DNA of 45,217 nucleotides, taken from the NCBI GenBank assembly GCA_012799825.1, contig JAAZKK010000120.1:1-45217 (forward strand), read 5' to 3'. The position numbers and the translations under genes are program-made. The notes under the pieces are model-generated. The model saw only the letters and a program-made list of their open reading frames with translations. It did not search any database and had not been told where the DNA came from. Each line of letters starts with the position of its first letter. Position 1 is the stretch's first letter. This stretch comes from Clostridiaceae bacterium. Lineage in GTDB: Bacteria; Bacillota; Clostridia; Saccharofermentanales; DTU023. Positions 36,013 to 43,575 of this stretch are shown here, one piece after another.

Positions 36013-37338
36013 ATGACAAAAGCGTTTCAATTTAAAACGGGGTTTCAGTTAGGTGTTGCGACAGCAGCGGCGCAGATTGAGGGCGGCAAGGTCGATTCCA
36101 ACTGGTTTCATTTTTCAGAGATACCGGGGGCTATCTTAGACGGATCCCACGTTCAGCGCGCCAACCAGCACTGGGAGCTTTATGAAGAAGATATCGCGCT
36201 GTTGGACGAGCTTGGCATCCGGCATTATCGGATGAGCCTTGATTGGGCGAGAATTGAGCCCGAAGAGGGCGTTTTTGATGAAACGGTACTTGAACAATAC
36301 AGGACAGAAATTCAAAAAATGTGCGATTTAGGCATCAACGTTTTTCTGACTTTCCATCATTTCAGCCATCCGCAATGGTTTGAGGAAAAAGGCGCATTTT
36401 TGCATTATGAAAACGTGGACGCTTTTCTCCGATACGTCGAAAAAAGCCTTCACTATATCGCCGATTTGGTGTCCGATTACTGCACGGTGAACGAGCCGAA
36501 TGTGTACGCCGTCAATACGTATTTGTTCGGGGAATGGATGCGGTACAAAAAAAGTCTGCGGAAGACGCTCCAAATGATGGATGTGTTTATCGCGCTGCAT
36601 ATTCTCACATACGAACTCATTCATAAATTCCGAAAAGAGAGGGGATATACGAACACGCGCGTAAGCTTTGCCCACCATGTGCGCCATTTTACGCCGGCAA
36701 CAGCCTGGCCGCACGATCGGTGGGGTGCGCGATTGCTCTCCTATCTTTTCCAAGAAGGACTGTTCCGAGCCGCGGCGACGGGTGAGTTTTCTTTTCCCTT
36801 CAAGAATTTGGCAAATGTGGAAAAAGGCCAGTATATCGATATTATCGCGCTGAATTATTATTCGCGGGGCGCTACGCGTTGCTTTCAAGACACGACGTTA
36901 GGCGATGTGCCAAAAAACGATCTTGGATGGGAGATTTACCCGGAAGGACTCATTGAAGAAGCGCGGCGTTGTTACGCGCTTTTGGCACTACCCATTGTAG
37001 TCAGTGAGAATGGTTGCTGCGACAACGAAGATCTTTTCCGCCCGCGTTATATTTATGATCACTTGCGTCTGATAACAGAATCTGAGTTGCCGTTTGAAGC
37101 GTATTATCACTGGTGTTTTCTCGATAATTTTGAATGGGCGGTCGGCGAGTTGGCACGATTCGGTCTTGTACATTGTGATTACAAGACCCAGAAGCGCACG
37201 CTCAAGAAAAGCGCGTATTTCTACGCTCAAATGATCCGCGATCATGGTGTCACGGCATCCTCTTATGATACCTATGTTGAACCGTGCCGTTATCATCGAG
37301 ATGAGGTCAATATCTTAAGAGATTATGTGAACGATTAG
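36013..37338 (+). CDS. GH1 family glycosidase
   Basis: A 441-residue glycoside hydrolase family 1 protein (beta-glucosidase, beta-galactosidase or phospho-beta-glycosidase type). The acid/base is Glu161 in TVNEPN and the nucleophile Glu332 in VVSENGC. Other family marks are GVATAAAQIEGG, TFHHFSHPQWF, NYYSRG and WCFLDNFEWAVG. I start at the ATG at 36013 after GAGGTG; the frame is open to 35995 but lacks a ribosome site. It has no signal peptide and is cytoplasmic. The family acts on beta-linked sugars; some members near alpha-galactoside genes have unknown substrates, so specificity stays open. Confidence 0.9.
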   Translation: MTKAFQFKTGFQLGVATAAAQIEGGKVDSNWFHFSEIPGAILDGSHVQRANQHWELYEEDIALLDELGIRHYRMSLDWARIEPEEGVFDETVLEQYRTEIQKMCDLGINVFLTFHHFSHPQWFEEKGAFLHYENVDAFLRYVEKSLHYIADLVSDYCTVNEPNVYAVNTYLFGEWMRYKKSLRKTLQMMDVFIALHILTYELIHKFRKERGYTNTRVSFAHHVRHFTPATAWPHDRWGARLLSYLFQEGLFRAAATGEFSFPFKNLANVEKGQYIDIIALNYYSRGATRCFQDTTLGDVPKNDLGWEIYPEGLIEEARRCYALLALPIVVSENGCCDNEDLFRPRYIYDHLRLITESELPFEAYYHWCFLDNFEWAVGELARFGLVHCDYKTQKRTLKKSAYFYAQMIRDHGVTASSYDTYVEPCRYHRDEVNILRDYVND

Positions 37339-37476
37339 TTACTTTATAACGGTCTGGATACCTCGTGAGGAAGCGCATCTGAAATCGTACTGTGTCAATC
37401 AGAATGTAGAGTTTATTGTTGACTTTATGTGATTCAAATAGCCCTGCATTACGATTTTAAAACCGTCCGCTTGACG

Positions 37477-37590
37477 TTCTGCTACCGTTCAGCATGCCTA
37501 AGACCTACTGCCGCTCAGTGTGCCTAATGGCCTACTGGCACTTGCTGTGCTTAGTGCCCTGCTTCCGCTCAGTGTACCTAATTGCCCAAC
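37477..37590. repeat. About 28-bp degenerate tandem repeat, four copies
   Basis: CTGCTACCGTTCAGCATGCC, CTGCCGCTCAGTGTGCC, CTGGCACTTGCTGTGCTTAG and CTGCTTCCGCTCAGTGTACC follow each other. The array lies between the convergent GH1 and aldo/keto reductase genes and slightly overlaps the end of the latter. Confidence 0.65.
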
Positions 37591-38717
37591 TTCCATTTCG
37601 CTCCGAATTTGCTCATGGTCTCCGCGATGAGAATGTTTTGCGGGCATGCGCTTTCGCAAGATCTACAGGCTATACAGCGTCGCGGATCTCCGGCGTCGCC
37701 GAGGGGCTGAAGTCTTCTGGGGATGTTCGTGATTTGCTTGATAAAGGCGTACATATTGCAGGTTTCTAAAATCTCAGGTATGTCGAGTTCTTGCGGACAC
37801 TCGGATACGCAGTAACGGCAAGTGGTACACGGAACGACCAATTCTGCGAGTTTGTTTTTAGCTAAGGTGAGAAGCGCCTCATTTTCCTTCTCAGAAACCG
37901 GTTTGAATTGAGAAAAAGTTTCGATATTATCCTTGAGCTGCTCCATCGTTGACATTCCGGACAAAATGACGCCTATTTCTGAAAATTGCTGCAAGTAGCG
38001 AAAGGACCAAGCAGGTATGCCTTCATTTGGACGCATTGCTCTCAGCGTCGCCTCTTCTTCTTCGTCAAGCGACGCAAGATAACCGCCGCGCAAAGGTTCC
38101 ATCACCCACACAGGAAGATCGTACCCCCTAAGGATGTCCATCTTTTCCTTGGCGTTCTGATACGACCAATCGATCCAATTGATCTGAATTTGGCAGAACT
38201 CAAAGGCGTCTTGATATTTTTCTAGGAAAAGACGAAGATTGCCAATACTGGAATGTGTCGAAAACCCTAGATGCCGAATACGCCCCGCCTTCTTTTCTTT
38301 CAATAAATAATCCATCAAACCGAGCTCGTCATCCATATACAAAGCGATATTGTTATCCGAGACGGAATGCATCAAATAAAAGTCAAAATAATCGACCTGA
38401 CACTTGTCGAGCTGTTCTTGAAAAATTTCAGGCGCCCGCAAGAATCGCTCGCGTTCAAAACCGGGGAATTTCGTCGCCAGATAAAAACGCTCGCGAGGAT
38501 ATTCATTCAGGAGCTTGCCTGCGATCCGCTCCGATTCGCCGTCATGGTACGTGTAGGCGGTGTCGTAGTAGTTGATGCCGTGTTCCATCGCGTAATACAC
38601 CATCTCGCGTACCTTCTTCATGTCGAGTTGTTTTCGGTCATCATTTAGGCAAGGAAGGCGCATCAGTCCAAATCCGAGTGCTGAAACATCAATGTCTTTA
38701 AATTTTCGATAAAGCAT
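37578..38717 (-). CDS. Aldo/keto reductase with C-terminal ferredoxin domain
   Basis: A 379-residue protein. An aldo/keto reductase barrel (about 1-285) shows GLMRLP, the catalytic Asp and Tyr in NYYDTAYTYHDGESE, the lysine in FYLATKFPG and the histidine in YLMHSV. It is followed by two Cys clusters, CTTCRYCVSECP and CIACRSCESACP, the pattern of two [4Fe-4S] clusters. This Fe-S-fused AKR group is common in anaerobic Firmicutes and is thought to couple carbonyl reduction to ferredoxin-type electron transfer; substrates are unknown. The ATG at 38717 fits the family start (LYRKFKDIDVSALGFG) and has GGAGG nearby. Confidence 0.9.
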   Translation of the reverse strand: MLYRKFKDIDVSALGFGLMRLPCLNDDRKQLDMKKVREMVYYAMEHGINYYDTAYTYHDGESERIAGKLLNEYPRERFYLATKFPGFERERFLRAPEIFQEQLDKCQVDYFDFYLMHSVSDNNIALYMDDELGLMDYLLKEKKAGRIRHLGFSTHSSIGNLRLFLEKYQDAFEFCQIQINWIDWSYQNAKEKMDILRGYDLPVWVMEPLRGGYLASLDEEEEATLRAMRPNEGIPAWSFRYLQQFSEIGVILSGMSTMEQLKDNIETFSQFKPVSEKENEALLTLAKNKLAELVVPCTTCRYCVSECPQELDIPEILETCNMYAFIKQITNIPRRLQPLGDAGDPRRCIACRSCESACPQNILIAETMSKFGAKWKLGN

Positions 38718-38979
38718 AACCGCCTCCTTTTAGTGATGTTTTTATCGTATCACACGACATGCAGTAGTGCTTGTTTAAGATTTTCATCGCAATATAGCTT
38801 GTGAAAATCGCGAAGCCGAGATTGTGTGCGTTTGAGATTTACCCTCCGTATTTTTTCTACAAATGCCATGCCCGAAACGGGCGCGCAGCATGAGATTCAA
38901 GCGTCATCTGTCGGAACGGCGATTACTGAGGTGCGGTTGATAGGTATGTCAGAAATTTTATAGGCGCCTCATGCGCGAA

Positions 38980-39720
38980 TTAATATTTCAGTGGGGCGTT
39001 TAAGATTTTTTTTGCCTCTCTCCAATTTGGATAGTGGCGTTCAACAAGAGCGTGAAAGCGTTCGTTGTGTTTATTTTCTACAAGATGGGCGAGCTCGTGT
39101 GTAATAATATAGACAAGGCATTCTACCGGTTTTTTCGCGAGTTGAAGGTTAATCCATATCCGCTTTTTTTCGACGTTACAGGTGCCCCACCGCGTTTTCA
39201 TATTTTTTATTCGGTACTCATGGGCGTAAAGTCCCATTTTTTCTTCAATGGATCGGGCGACTTTCGGCAATACACTTTTTAGTTCTTGTCGATCCCATGC
39301 GTTAAAAGCGAGCTCTTTAGTTGCCATTGTGGCGTCCTGAGGAACGGTAAAAATGAGCTTGGACGATTCCTTTTGAATGTGGTAGCGGTGCCCCTCTGTC
39401 ACGACTTCAAGTGTGTAAGGTTTGCCCCACAGATAATGCGTTTCTCCTGAGATAAACTCACGGTGCGCATGGCGGAATTCCGACCGTATACGTTGCTGAG
39501 CCGCTTTGATCATCGGAAGTTTTTGCAAAACAAAGGAATTAATGCTTTCATCCGGAAAATGTGATGGCGCCGAAACGGTCACCTTTCCTTCAGGTGGATG
39601 CACTCTCACATAAAGATTTTTCTGACGGCGTCTTTTCGTGATTTCTACAAGAATGCCGCCGATCAAGCGCTGGCTTGATGTCGTGCTTGATGCTTTTTTC
39701 CGGTTGCGGGCAGATGGCAT
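38980..39720 (-). CDS. YgjP/SprT-like zinc metallopeptidase
   Basis: A protein of the M48-like YgjP family (DUF45) with the zinc motif HELAH in YIITHELAHLVENKHNERFH and the third ligand region HYPNW. The core starts near KRRRQKNLYVRVHPPEG and has the conserved MKTRWGTCN strand. Relatives are small cytoplasmic proteins sometimes annotated as hydrolases; their physiological substrate is unknown. I choose the ATG at 39720; a TTG at 39768 would add 16 residues and has no better ribosome site. Its 5' end is under 100 bases from the CRISPR array. Confidence 0.8.
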   Translation of the reverse strand: MPSARNRKKASSTTSSQRLIGGILVEITKRRRQKNLYVRVHPPEGKVTVSAPSHFPDESINSFVLQKLPMIKAAQQRIRSEFRHAHREFISGETHYLWGKPYTLEVVTEGHRYHIQKESSKLIFTVPQDATMATKELAFNAWDRQELKSVLPKVARSIEEKMGLYAHEYRIKNMKTRWGTCNVEKKRIWINLQLAKKPVECLVYIITHELAHLVENKHNERFHALVERHYPNWREAKKILNAPLKY

Positions 39721-39811
39721 TTGATTTACTCTCAGACTTTTCTGTATTAAATCTTTTCCTCGGAGCAAGAAAAGGCTTCACATTTACACTTAGACATTTC
39801 GCCATGATGGA

Positions 39812-40133
39812 GATGCCTTCACACGTGTGCGGGAAAAAACTTTATCGGCTGGTGAAATCAGTGCAATTTTAGGATGCCTTCACACGTGTGCGGGAAAAAG
39901 TTCTCGGTCACGCCTCCATTGCAACAACAGAAAGATGCCTTCACACGTGTGCGGGAAAAAGGCCTACATGCCACATCATGCAGTTGCTCCCATGGATGCC
40001 TTCACACGTGTGCGGGAAAAAGGTCTCCGGCAGATTCAGGAAACGCTCTACCCCCGCTGAATGCCTTCGCACAGAGTATTAAGTGGAATGCAAAACGGGG
40101 ATATTGGATGTTTTCGCACGTGTGCGGGAAAAG
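39812..40133. CRISPR. Short CRISPR array, type I-E-like repeat, no cas genes nearby
   Basis: Four nearly identical 28-nt repeats begin at 39812, 39873, 39934 and 39995 (GATGCCTTCACACGTGTGCG then GGAAAAAG; the first ends in A). Spacing is exactly 61 bp and the 33-nt spacers are unrelated to each other. Two decayed repeats follow at about 40060 and 40107. The reverse complement begins CTTTTTCCCGCACACG, matching the known I-E repeat of the Streptococcus thermophilus CRISPR4 type over TTTTTCCCGCACACG, so crRNAs may be read from the minus strand. No cas gene is found in the window and no leader is evident. Confidence 0.9.
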
Positions 40134-40191
40134 TGTTTGATTTACTCCGACTTATTAAGCCGTGATGCTTTTTCCCGGGAGAACGACGGCA

Positions 40192-40674
40192 TTATGTAAA
40201 GCTTTCTGGTTTTCTAATATCCGCAAGGAGCAAATTCTCAAAAAGGTACCACGTTCCGTCTTTGTTTTGTCTTAAAACGATCGGGCGAGGGCTATCAGCG
40301 CCACTTGAACGGATGTATAGTTTCGCAGAACCGTCGTTTGCAAAACTATAAGGATTTTCAAGAATCTCAATGACGTAGGGTTTAGAGGGCTCATAGTCAT
40401 TTTCCGGTGATGTGCCTTTAAGGTAGGATCTTGGCACATAATCTTTTCCGGTCAGACGGTCTCTTAAAAACTGTTTGTCAAACGCATTAAGCGGCTTAGG
40501 CCCCTTGAGTACGTTGAGCATCTCTTCACCTTCAACAGGATCGTCGACGTAACGCAGACAGGCGAGCACCGTCATCGCTGCAACTTCATACGGTGTCCGG
40601 CAGCCGGACTCAGGAATATTCATGAATTCCTCAATTGTCTCAGGCAAAAAATCAAATGTAATCATCGTACTCAT
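40192..40674 (-). CDS. DUF6935-like hypothetical protein
   Basis: A 160-residue soluble protein that I connect, from memory and with moderate confidence, to the small DUF6935 family of gut Firmicutes. Typical features are ITFDFLPETIEEFMN at the start, a helical ALRY-like segment (ACLRYVDDPVEGEEML), and a C-terminal beta domain with PYVIEILENPYSFANDGSAK, given here only to its limit, then LYIRSSGADSPRP and WYLFENLLLADIR. No catalytic motif is seen and the function is unknown. The ATG at 40674 follows AAGGAG, so I do not use the upstream ATG at 40695. It neighbours the CRISPR array but is not a known Cas protein. Confidence 0.7.
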   Translation of the reverse strand: MSTMITFDFLPETIEEFMNIPESGCRTPYEVAAMTVLACLRYVDDPVEGEEMLNVLKGPKPLNAFDKQFLRDRLTGKDYVPRSYLKGTSPENDYEPSKPYVIEILENPYSFANDGSAKLYIRSSGADSPRPIVLRQNKDGTWYLFENLLLADIRKPESFT

Positions 40675-40695
40675 CGGTTTTCTCCTTGTGTTCAA

Positions 40696-41207
40696 AGTTA
40701 ATTTTGCGCATTTTTGTGCGACACAGATACGTTTCCCCTTCTAATTATACAAAAAATGAGCGCATCAAATCATCTATGGGACATCGTTTGAGTCGTGGCG
40801 AACCGATTAACCGATTAGCAGAACCGAGTGAACATAAACCGTGTGGTATGTACTGTGTCAAGTTAACTTTTCAATCGGGCAACTGCCTTTTGAATTGATC
40901 AAGTAGATGTCATTTCGAGAACTCATACTAAAAAATTAAAATCTATGGGGAAAACGCAGGTAGTCAAAAGATTTTAAGAAAAGAGATAAACTAGCGCCTT
41001 CTGTTTCGTACGATTTTTACCATAAAGTAGAAACTCAAAAACTCAACTCAGAAACTCAACTGAGGGCAAACCAACCATTACCGAAGCATAGAGGTTGGTT
41101 CAAAGGTCAAGTGCATGATAAAATTAATTTAGAATTAATTTCGATGAAAGCATGGAACCTCATTAGTAATTTGTTGGTATTAATTAATTGAATAGAAAGG
41201 CCACAGA
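40696..41207. other. Non-coding interval, nothing recognised
   Basis: Apart from short word repeats (AACCGATTA twice near 40800, AAACTCAAC-type words at 41030-41062), I see no gene, terminator or RNA structure here. Confidence 0.5.
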
Positions 41208-41402
41208 ATGTCGCTAGTTGATGATCTAATCCGTAGAACAAAGCTCAAGAGGCAAAGCACTGAAGAATGGATAACGATATTCAATGAAATTGAAGCCTTC
41301 TTGGAGGGCGATTATCCTGAGGCCGATAAAGAGCGATTGAAAAAAGAAGGATGGATGGAACCGCTTGCCATGATTGTCGTGTGGGCGGGGTATATTGAAT
41401 GA
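41208..41402 (+). CDS. Small hypothetical protein
   Basis: A 64-residue acidic, helical protein (LVDDLIRRTKLKRQSTEEWI, then FNEIEAFLEGDYPEADKERL). AAAGG lies upstream of the ATG and an intrinsic terminator follows 28 bases after the stop, so the unit looks expressed. I recognise no family. The amphipathic composition suggests a cytoplasmic regulator or binding protein, which is a guess. Confidence 0.55.
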   Translation: MSLVDDLIRRTKLKRQSTEEWITIFNEIEAFLEGDYPEADKERLKKEGWMEPLAMIVVWAGYIE

Positions 41403-41429
41403 ATACTTAGGACTTGATGTAGTTGAGGC

Positions 41430-41454
41430 GCGGCGGTCGAGAGGCCGCTTTTTT
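41430..41454 (+). terminator. Intrinsic terminator after small ORF
   Basis: GCGGC at 41430-41434 pairs with GCCGC at 41444-41448, followed by TTTTTT at 41449-41454. It ends the transcript of the small gene at 41208-41402. Confidence 0.8.
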
Positions 41455-41469
41455 ACGCCCGAGAAGGAA

Positions 41470-41625
41470 TGCGCCCTATAAGATGCAGGGTGGGTGGGAC
41501 TCGCTAGGAGCCTCTTTGATAATATACGAGTGTGCCCCCACATAAGATGCGGGATGAGTCCTATTGATAGCGCGATATGGATTCCTACAGAGGAGCACCA
41601 CATAGGATGCGGGGAGGGTGGTGTA
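41470..41625. repeat. 60-64 bp degenerate repeat with G-rich hairpins
   Basis: ATAAGATGC or ATAGGATGC occurs at 41478, 41542 and 41602. Each is framed by CCC before and GGG after, so each unit could fold as a short hairpin (for example CACCAC/GTGGTG around the third). No gene is visible. Confidence 0.55.
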
Positions 41626-41695
41626 AGTTCACTTAGCGGAAGTTGATCAGCGAGGGTGTAAGGGGTTTCAAACCTTGGCGCTCTTCTTAATTGTT

Positions 41696-41788
41696 AAAAA
41701 AGAGCAACTTGTGAATGAATAAGGCTGGGTTCCCGAATGGGAGTAGGTGAATGTTAAGAATCCTTTGTCTTAGTGGTTGCTCTTTTTT
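41696..41788 (+). ncRNA. Candidate structured RNA closed by a 13-bp stem with U-tract
   Basis: AAAAAAGAGCAAC (41696-41708) pairs perfectly with GTTGCTCTTTTTT (41776-41788). The 67-nt interior contains a TCCC-GAAT-GGGA hairpin (41731-41742) and purine-rich loops. The right arm ends in six T, so it can act as a terminator; the A-run makes it possibly bidirectional. I do not recognise a known riboswitch or RNA class. Confidence 0.4.
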
Positions 41789-41797
41789 AAATGCCGT

Positions 41798-41974
41798 CGA
41801 GTCTTTGCCAATGGACACACCAAAAGAGGGAAAATTGAGCAGTACACGTTGCAGCATTGGCTTGACGAGGTTAAAAGGTTTATTGTTTTCTCGAAAGCTA
41901 CGTTTTCTGCAATAGTATTATTGATGATGGACATCGGTACTATCCTTCTGGAAGTCCCGGAGCAGGAAGAGTAA
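41798..41974 (+). pseudogene. Possible remnant of a small gene
   Basis: An open frame encodes VFANGHTKRGKIEQYTLQHW, then LDEVKRFIVFSKATF and a hydrophobic stretch ending EVPEQEE. Its only in-frame start is a TTG inside the stem at 41776-41788, with no ribosome site. A good terminator follows at 42001. It is either the 3' end of a decayed gene or chance; I favour a remnant. Confidence 0.3.
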
Positions 41975-42000
41975 GCTTTTTCAAACACCTTCTTTAAGAT

Positions 42001-42028
42001 GTCCCCGGCTTCGGACGGGGGCTTTTTT
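42001..42028 (+). terminator. Intrinsic terminator
   Basis: GTCCCCG (42001-42007) pairs with CGGGGGC (42016-42022), with one G-T pair, around GCTTCGGA, followed directly by TTTTTT (42023-42028). Confidence 0.85.
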
Positions 42029-42094
42029 ATTTATGAAAAAATTGAGGGCAAAATTGAGGGCAAATCTATTCAAAAAGCGCTTTATGTTTAGAAA

Positions 42095-42131
42095 GCAAAA
42101 CCCCTGTAAGCCTAGAGCCACAGAGGTTTCA
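42095..42131 (-). terminator. Terminator downstream of the tRNA-derived site
   Basis: On the minus strand AAACCTCTGT and ACAGGGGTTT form a stem with one G-T pair around GGCTCTAGGCTT, followed by TTGCTTT. It lies 5 bases beyond the CCA end of the tRNA fragment, as expected for the terminator of the original tRNA gene. Confidence 0.65.
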
Positions 42132-42135
42132 TATA

Positions 42136-42181
42136 TGGTTGCGGAGAGAGGATTCGAACCTCTGACCTCCGGGTTATGAGC
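42136..42181 (-). tRNA. 3' fragment of initiator tRNA-Met (attachment-site core)
   Basis: On the minus strand 46 nt read as a tRNA 3' half: anticodon loop CTCATAA, stem half CCCGG, variable AGGTC, T-arm AGAGG-TTCGAAT-CCTCT, acceptor half CTCCGCA and ACCA. The CAT anticodon and CCC stem half point to initiator tRNA-Met. To the right the D-arm and 5' acceptor half are missing and unrelated sequence starts. This is how one end of an element integrated into a tRNA 3' end looks; the intact tRNA would lie at the other end, outside the window. Confidence 0.8.
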
Positions 42182-42311
42182 GCGTTAATCGCCTGATAAT
42201 CATTTATATTAAAATTCTTGTAAGTGTGTGATATCAATGTTTTCAGAGTTTTCGTCATTCAGCAACCAGGCTTAAATATCAAATATCTTGCAAACCTATT
42301 GCATACAAAAA

Positions 42312-43445
42312 TCATACATTTTGAGCGCTCATCAGCGTTCGAGCCTGTTCCATCATATTGTCTGTTACACCGATATAATATTTTAACGTGATCGATATAT
42401 CCGTGTGTCCCATGATCGCTTGTAGTGCTGTTTGATGCATTCCGGCTTCTGCCATTCTCGTCGCGAAGGTGTGCCTAAAATCATATAAAGAACATTTTAC
42501 CGGAGGACGGATAATAGCGATTTTCTTCTGATTAGTCTTCCCTCCTTTTTTCCATTCCGCTGTTTGCTTCAGTATGTGTTTAAAAGCACACTGCAGAGCG
42601 TTCATAGAAGGTTTTTTATTGGCTGCAGGAAAAAGCCAACCTTCTTTCGTGACAAAAGCGTACTTTTCTCTTTGGTCGAGCAAAATGCATTTTAGATCTG
42701 TTGTGAGCGGTATGTCTCGTTTAGCTGCTTTAGTTTTAAGGGGTGAGTATCCGTCAATAGTCCATCCTCTACGAATTTCTAAAAAATCATCTTTTATGTC
42801 GCGAATTTGTAGTCCTAGGGCTTCCGATGGACGTAAGCCGGTTGATGCAAGAATTTTGAAGTAGTTAAAGTATTTGGACCTACTCGCTGCTTTCATTATC
42901 CGCTCCATATCTTCGTCAGATATGATTCTAGATCTTTTTTCTACGTCTGCAGCCTCATCATCTGATGTTGCTCGGAATACTAATCCTTGGGTTGGAGCAA
43001 CGAGTTCATAACCTAGTGTGTTTATTGCCCAGTTATAGGGGCGAGAAATGGCGCCCCGGATCTTTTTAACAAAGGAAGAGCTTAGTCCGGCTTTTGAGGC
43101 TGTTGAAAGCACAGTGTAAACATCTGCTCTCTTAATGTCAGTTAGTTTTCTATGTCCAATAAAGGGCCTCACATGGTTTTCATAAACGGGTACTTGCACT
43201 CGTAATTCCGCAGGAGATAAATGCACCTTGACATGATTCTCTATCCACAGATAAAAGAGGTCATCCATAGTATCTTTGGTGGATGGTCCTTCCGCTTCCT
43301 TGTCAAGTGCATCACAACGCGCTCTGAAAGATCCAGATGACTCATTCTTCCGTGACTTCAATTGTCGCCTCTTACCTTGGGAGTCGGTCACGTAGTAGAG
43401 ATATCGTCCATCTTTTTTACTTTTGTGAATTCTGTTTTTTGGCAT
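42312..43445 (-). CDS. int: Tyrosine-type site-specific integrase
   Basis: A 377-residue phage/ICE integrase. A basic N-terminal arm-binding part (RIHKSKKDGRYLYYVTD) is followed by a SAM-like core-binding domain (about 60-165) and the catalytic domain. Active-site residues are the Arg of TGLRPSEALG, the Lys of LKTKAAKRDIP, His and Arg of DFRHTFATR, the His of MGHTDIS and the nucleophile Tyr of LKYYIGVT. It is complete and probably active. It lies next to the tRNA-fMet fragment, its expected target. AAGGAGG precedes the ATG, but that sequence lies in a hairpin (CCTCC...GGAGG), so translation may be controlled. Confidence 0.93.
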   Translation of the reverse strand: MPKNRIHKSKKDGRYLYYVTDSQGKRRQLKSRKNESSGSFRARCDALDKEAEGPSTKDTMDDLFYLWIENHVKVHLSPAELRVQVPVYENHVRPFIGHRKLTDIKRADVYTVLSTASKAGLSSSFVKKIRGAISRPYNWAINTLGYELVAPTQGLVFRATSDDEAADVEKRSRIISDEDMERIMKAASRSKYFNYFKILASTGLRPSEALGLQIRDIKDDFLEIRRGWTIDGYSPLKTKAAKRDIPLTTDLKCILLDQREKYAFVTKEGWLFPAANKKPSMNALQCAFKHILKQTAEWKKGGKTNQKKIAIIRPPVKCSLYDFRHTFATRMAEAGMHQTALQAIMGHTDISITLKYYIGVTDNMMEQARTLMSAQNV

Positions 43446-43446
43446 A

Positions 43447-43575
43447 GAAAAACCTCCTTAATGCCGGAGGCTGTGGTACAATCAGATCACTGCCTTCGGG
43501 CTGGTATAGCAGCCGCCTCAAAATCGTTTTCCGACGAATTATTCATGTCACGAGGCGGCTGGTTTTTCATTATCA
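43447..43575. promoter_or_regulatory. Structured leader upstream of int
   Basis: On the minus strand a CCTCC (43467-43471) can pair with the GGAGG of the int ribosome site (43454-43458), hiding it. Further upstream CAGCCGCCTC (43510-43519) is complementary to GAGGCGGCTG (43552-43561) across a 32-nt loop; on the plus strand that hairpin is followed by GTTTTT. Between them a 19-codon minus-strand ORF (43487-43546, MNNSSENDFEAAAIPARRQ) ends just before int. The layout resembles an attenuated or antisense-controlled leader. Confidence 0.45.

Noticed and set aside
39827-40140. Several overlapping open frames across the CRISPR array
   Set aside because: They translate repeats and spacers; regular 61-bp repeats explain them. 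The LGHASIATTE match is attributed to the spacer origin, not to a gene here.
42182-42260. Looking for the 5' half of the tRNA to make a complete gene
   Set aside because: No D-arm and no strand complementary to the CTCCGC acceptor half is present, so only the 3' fragment is supported.
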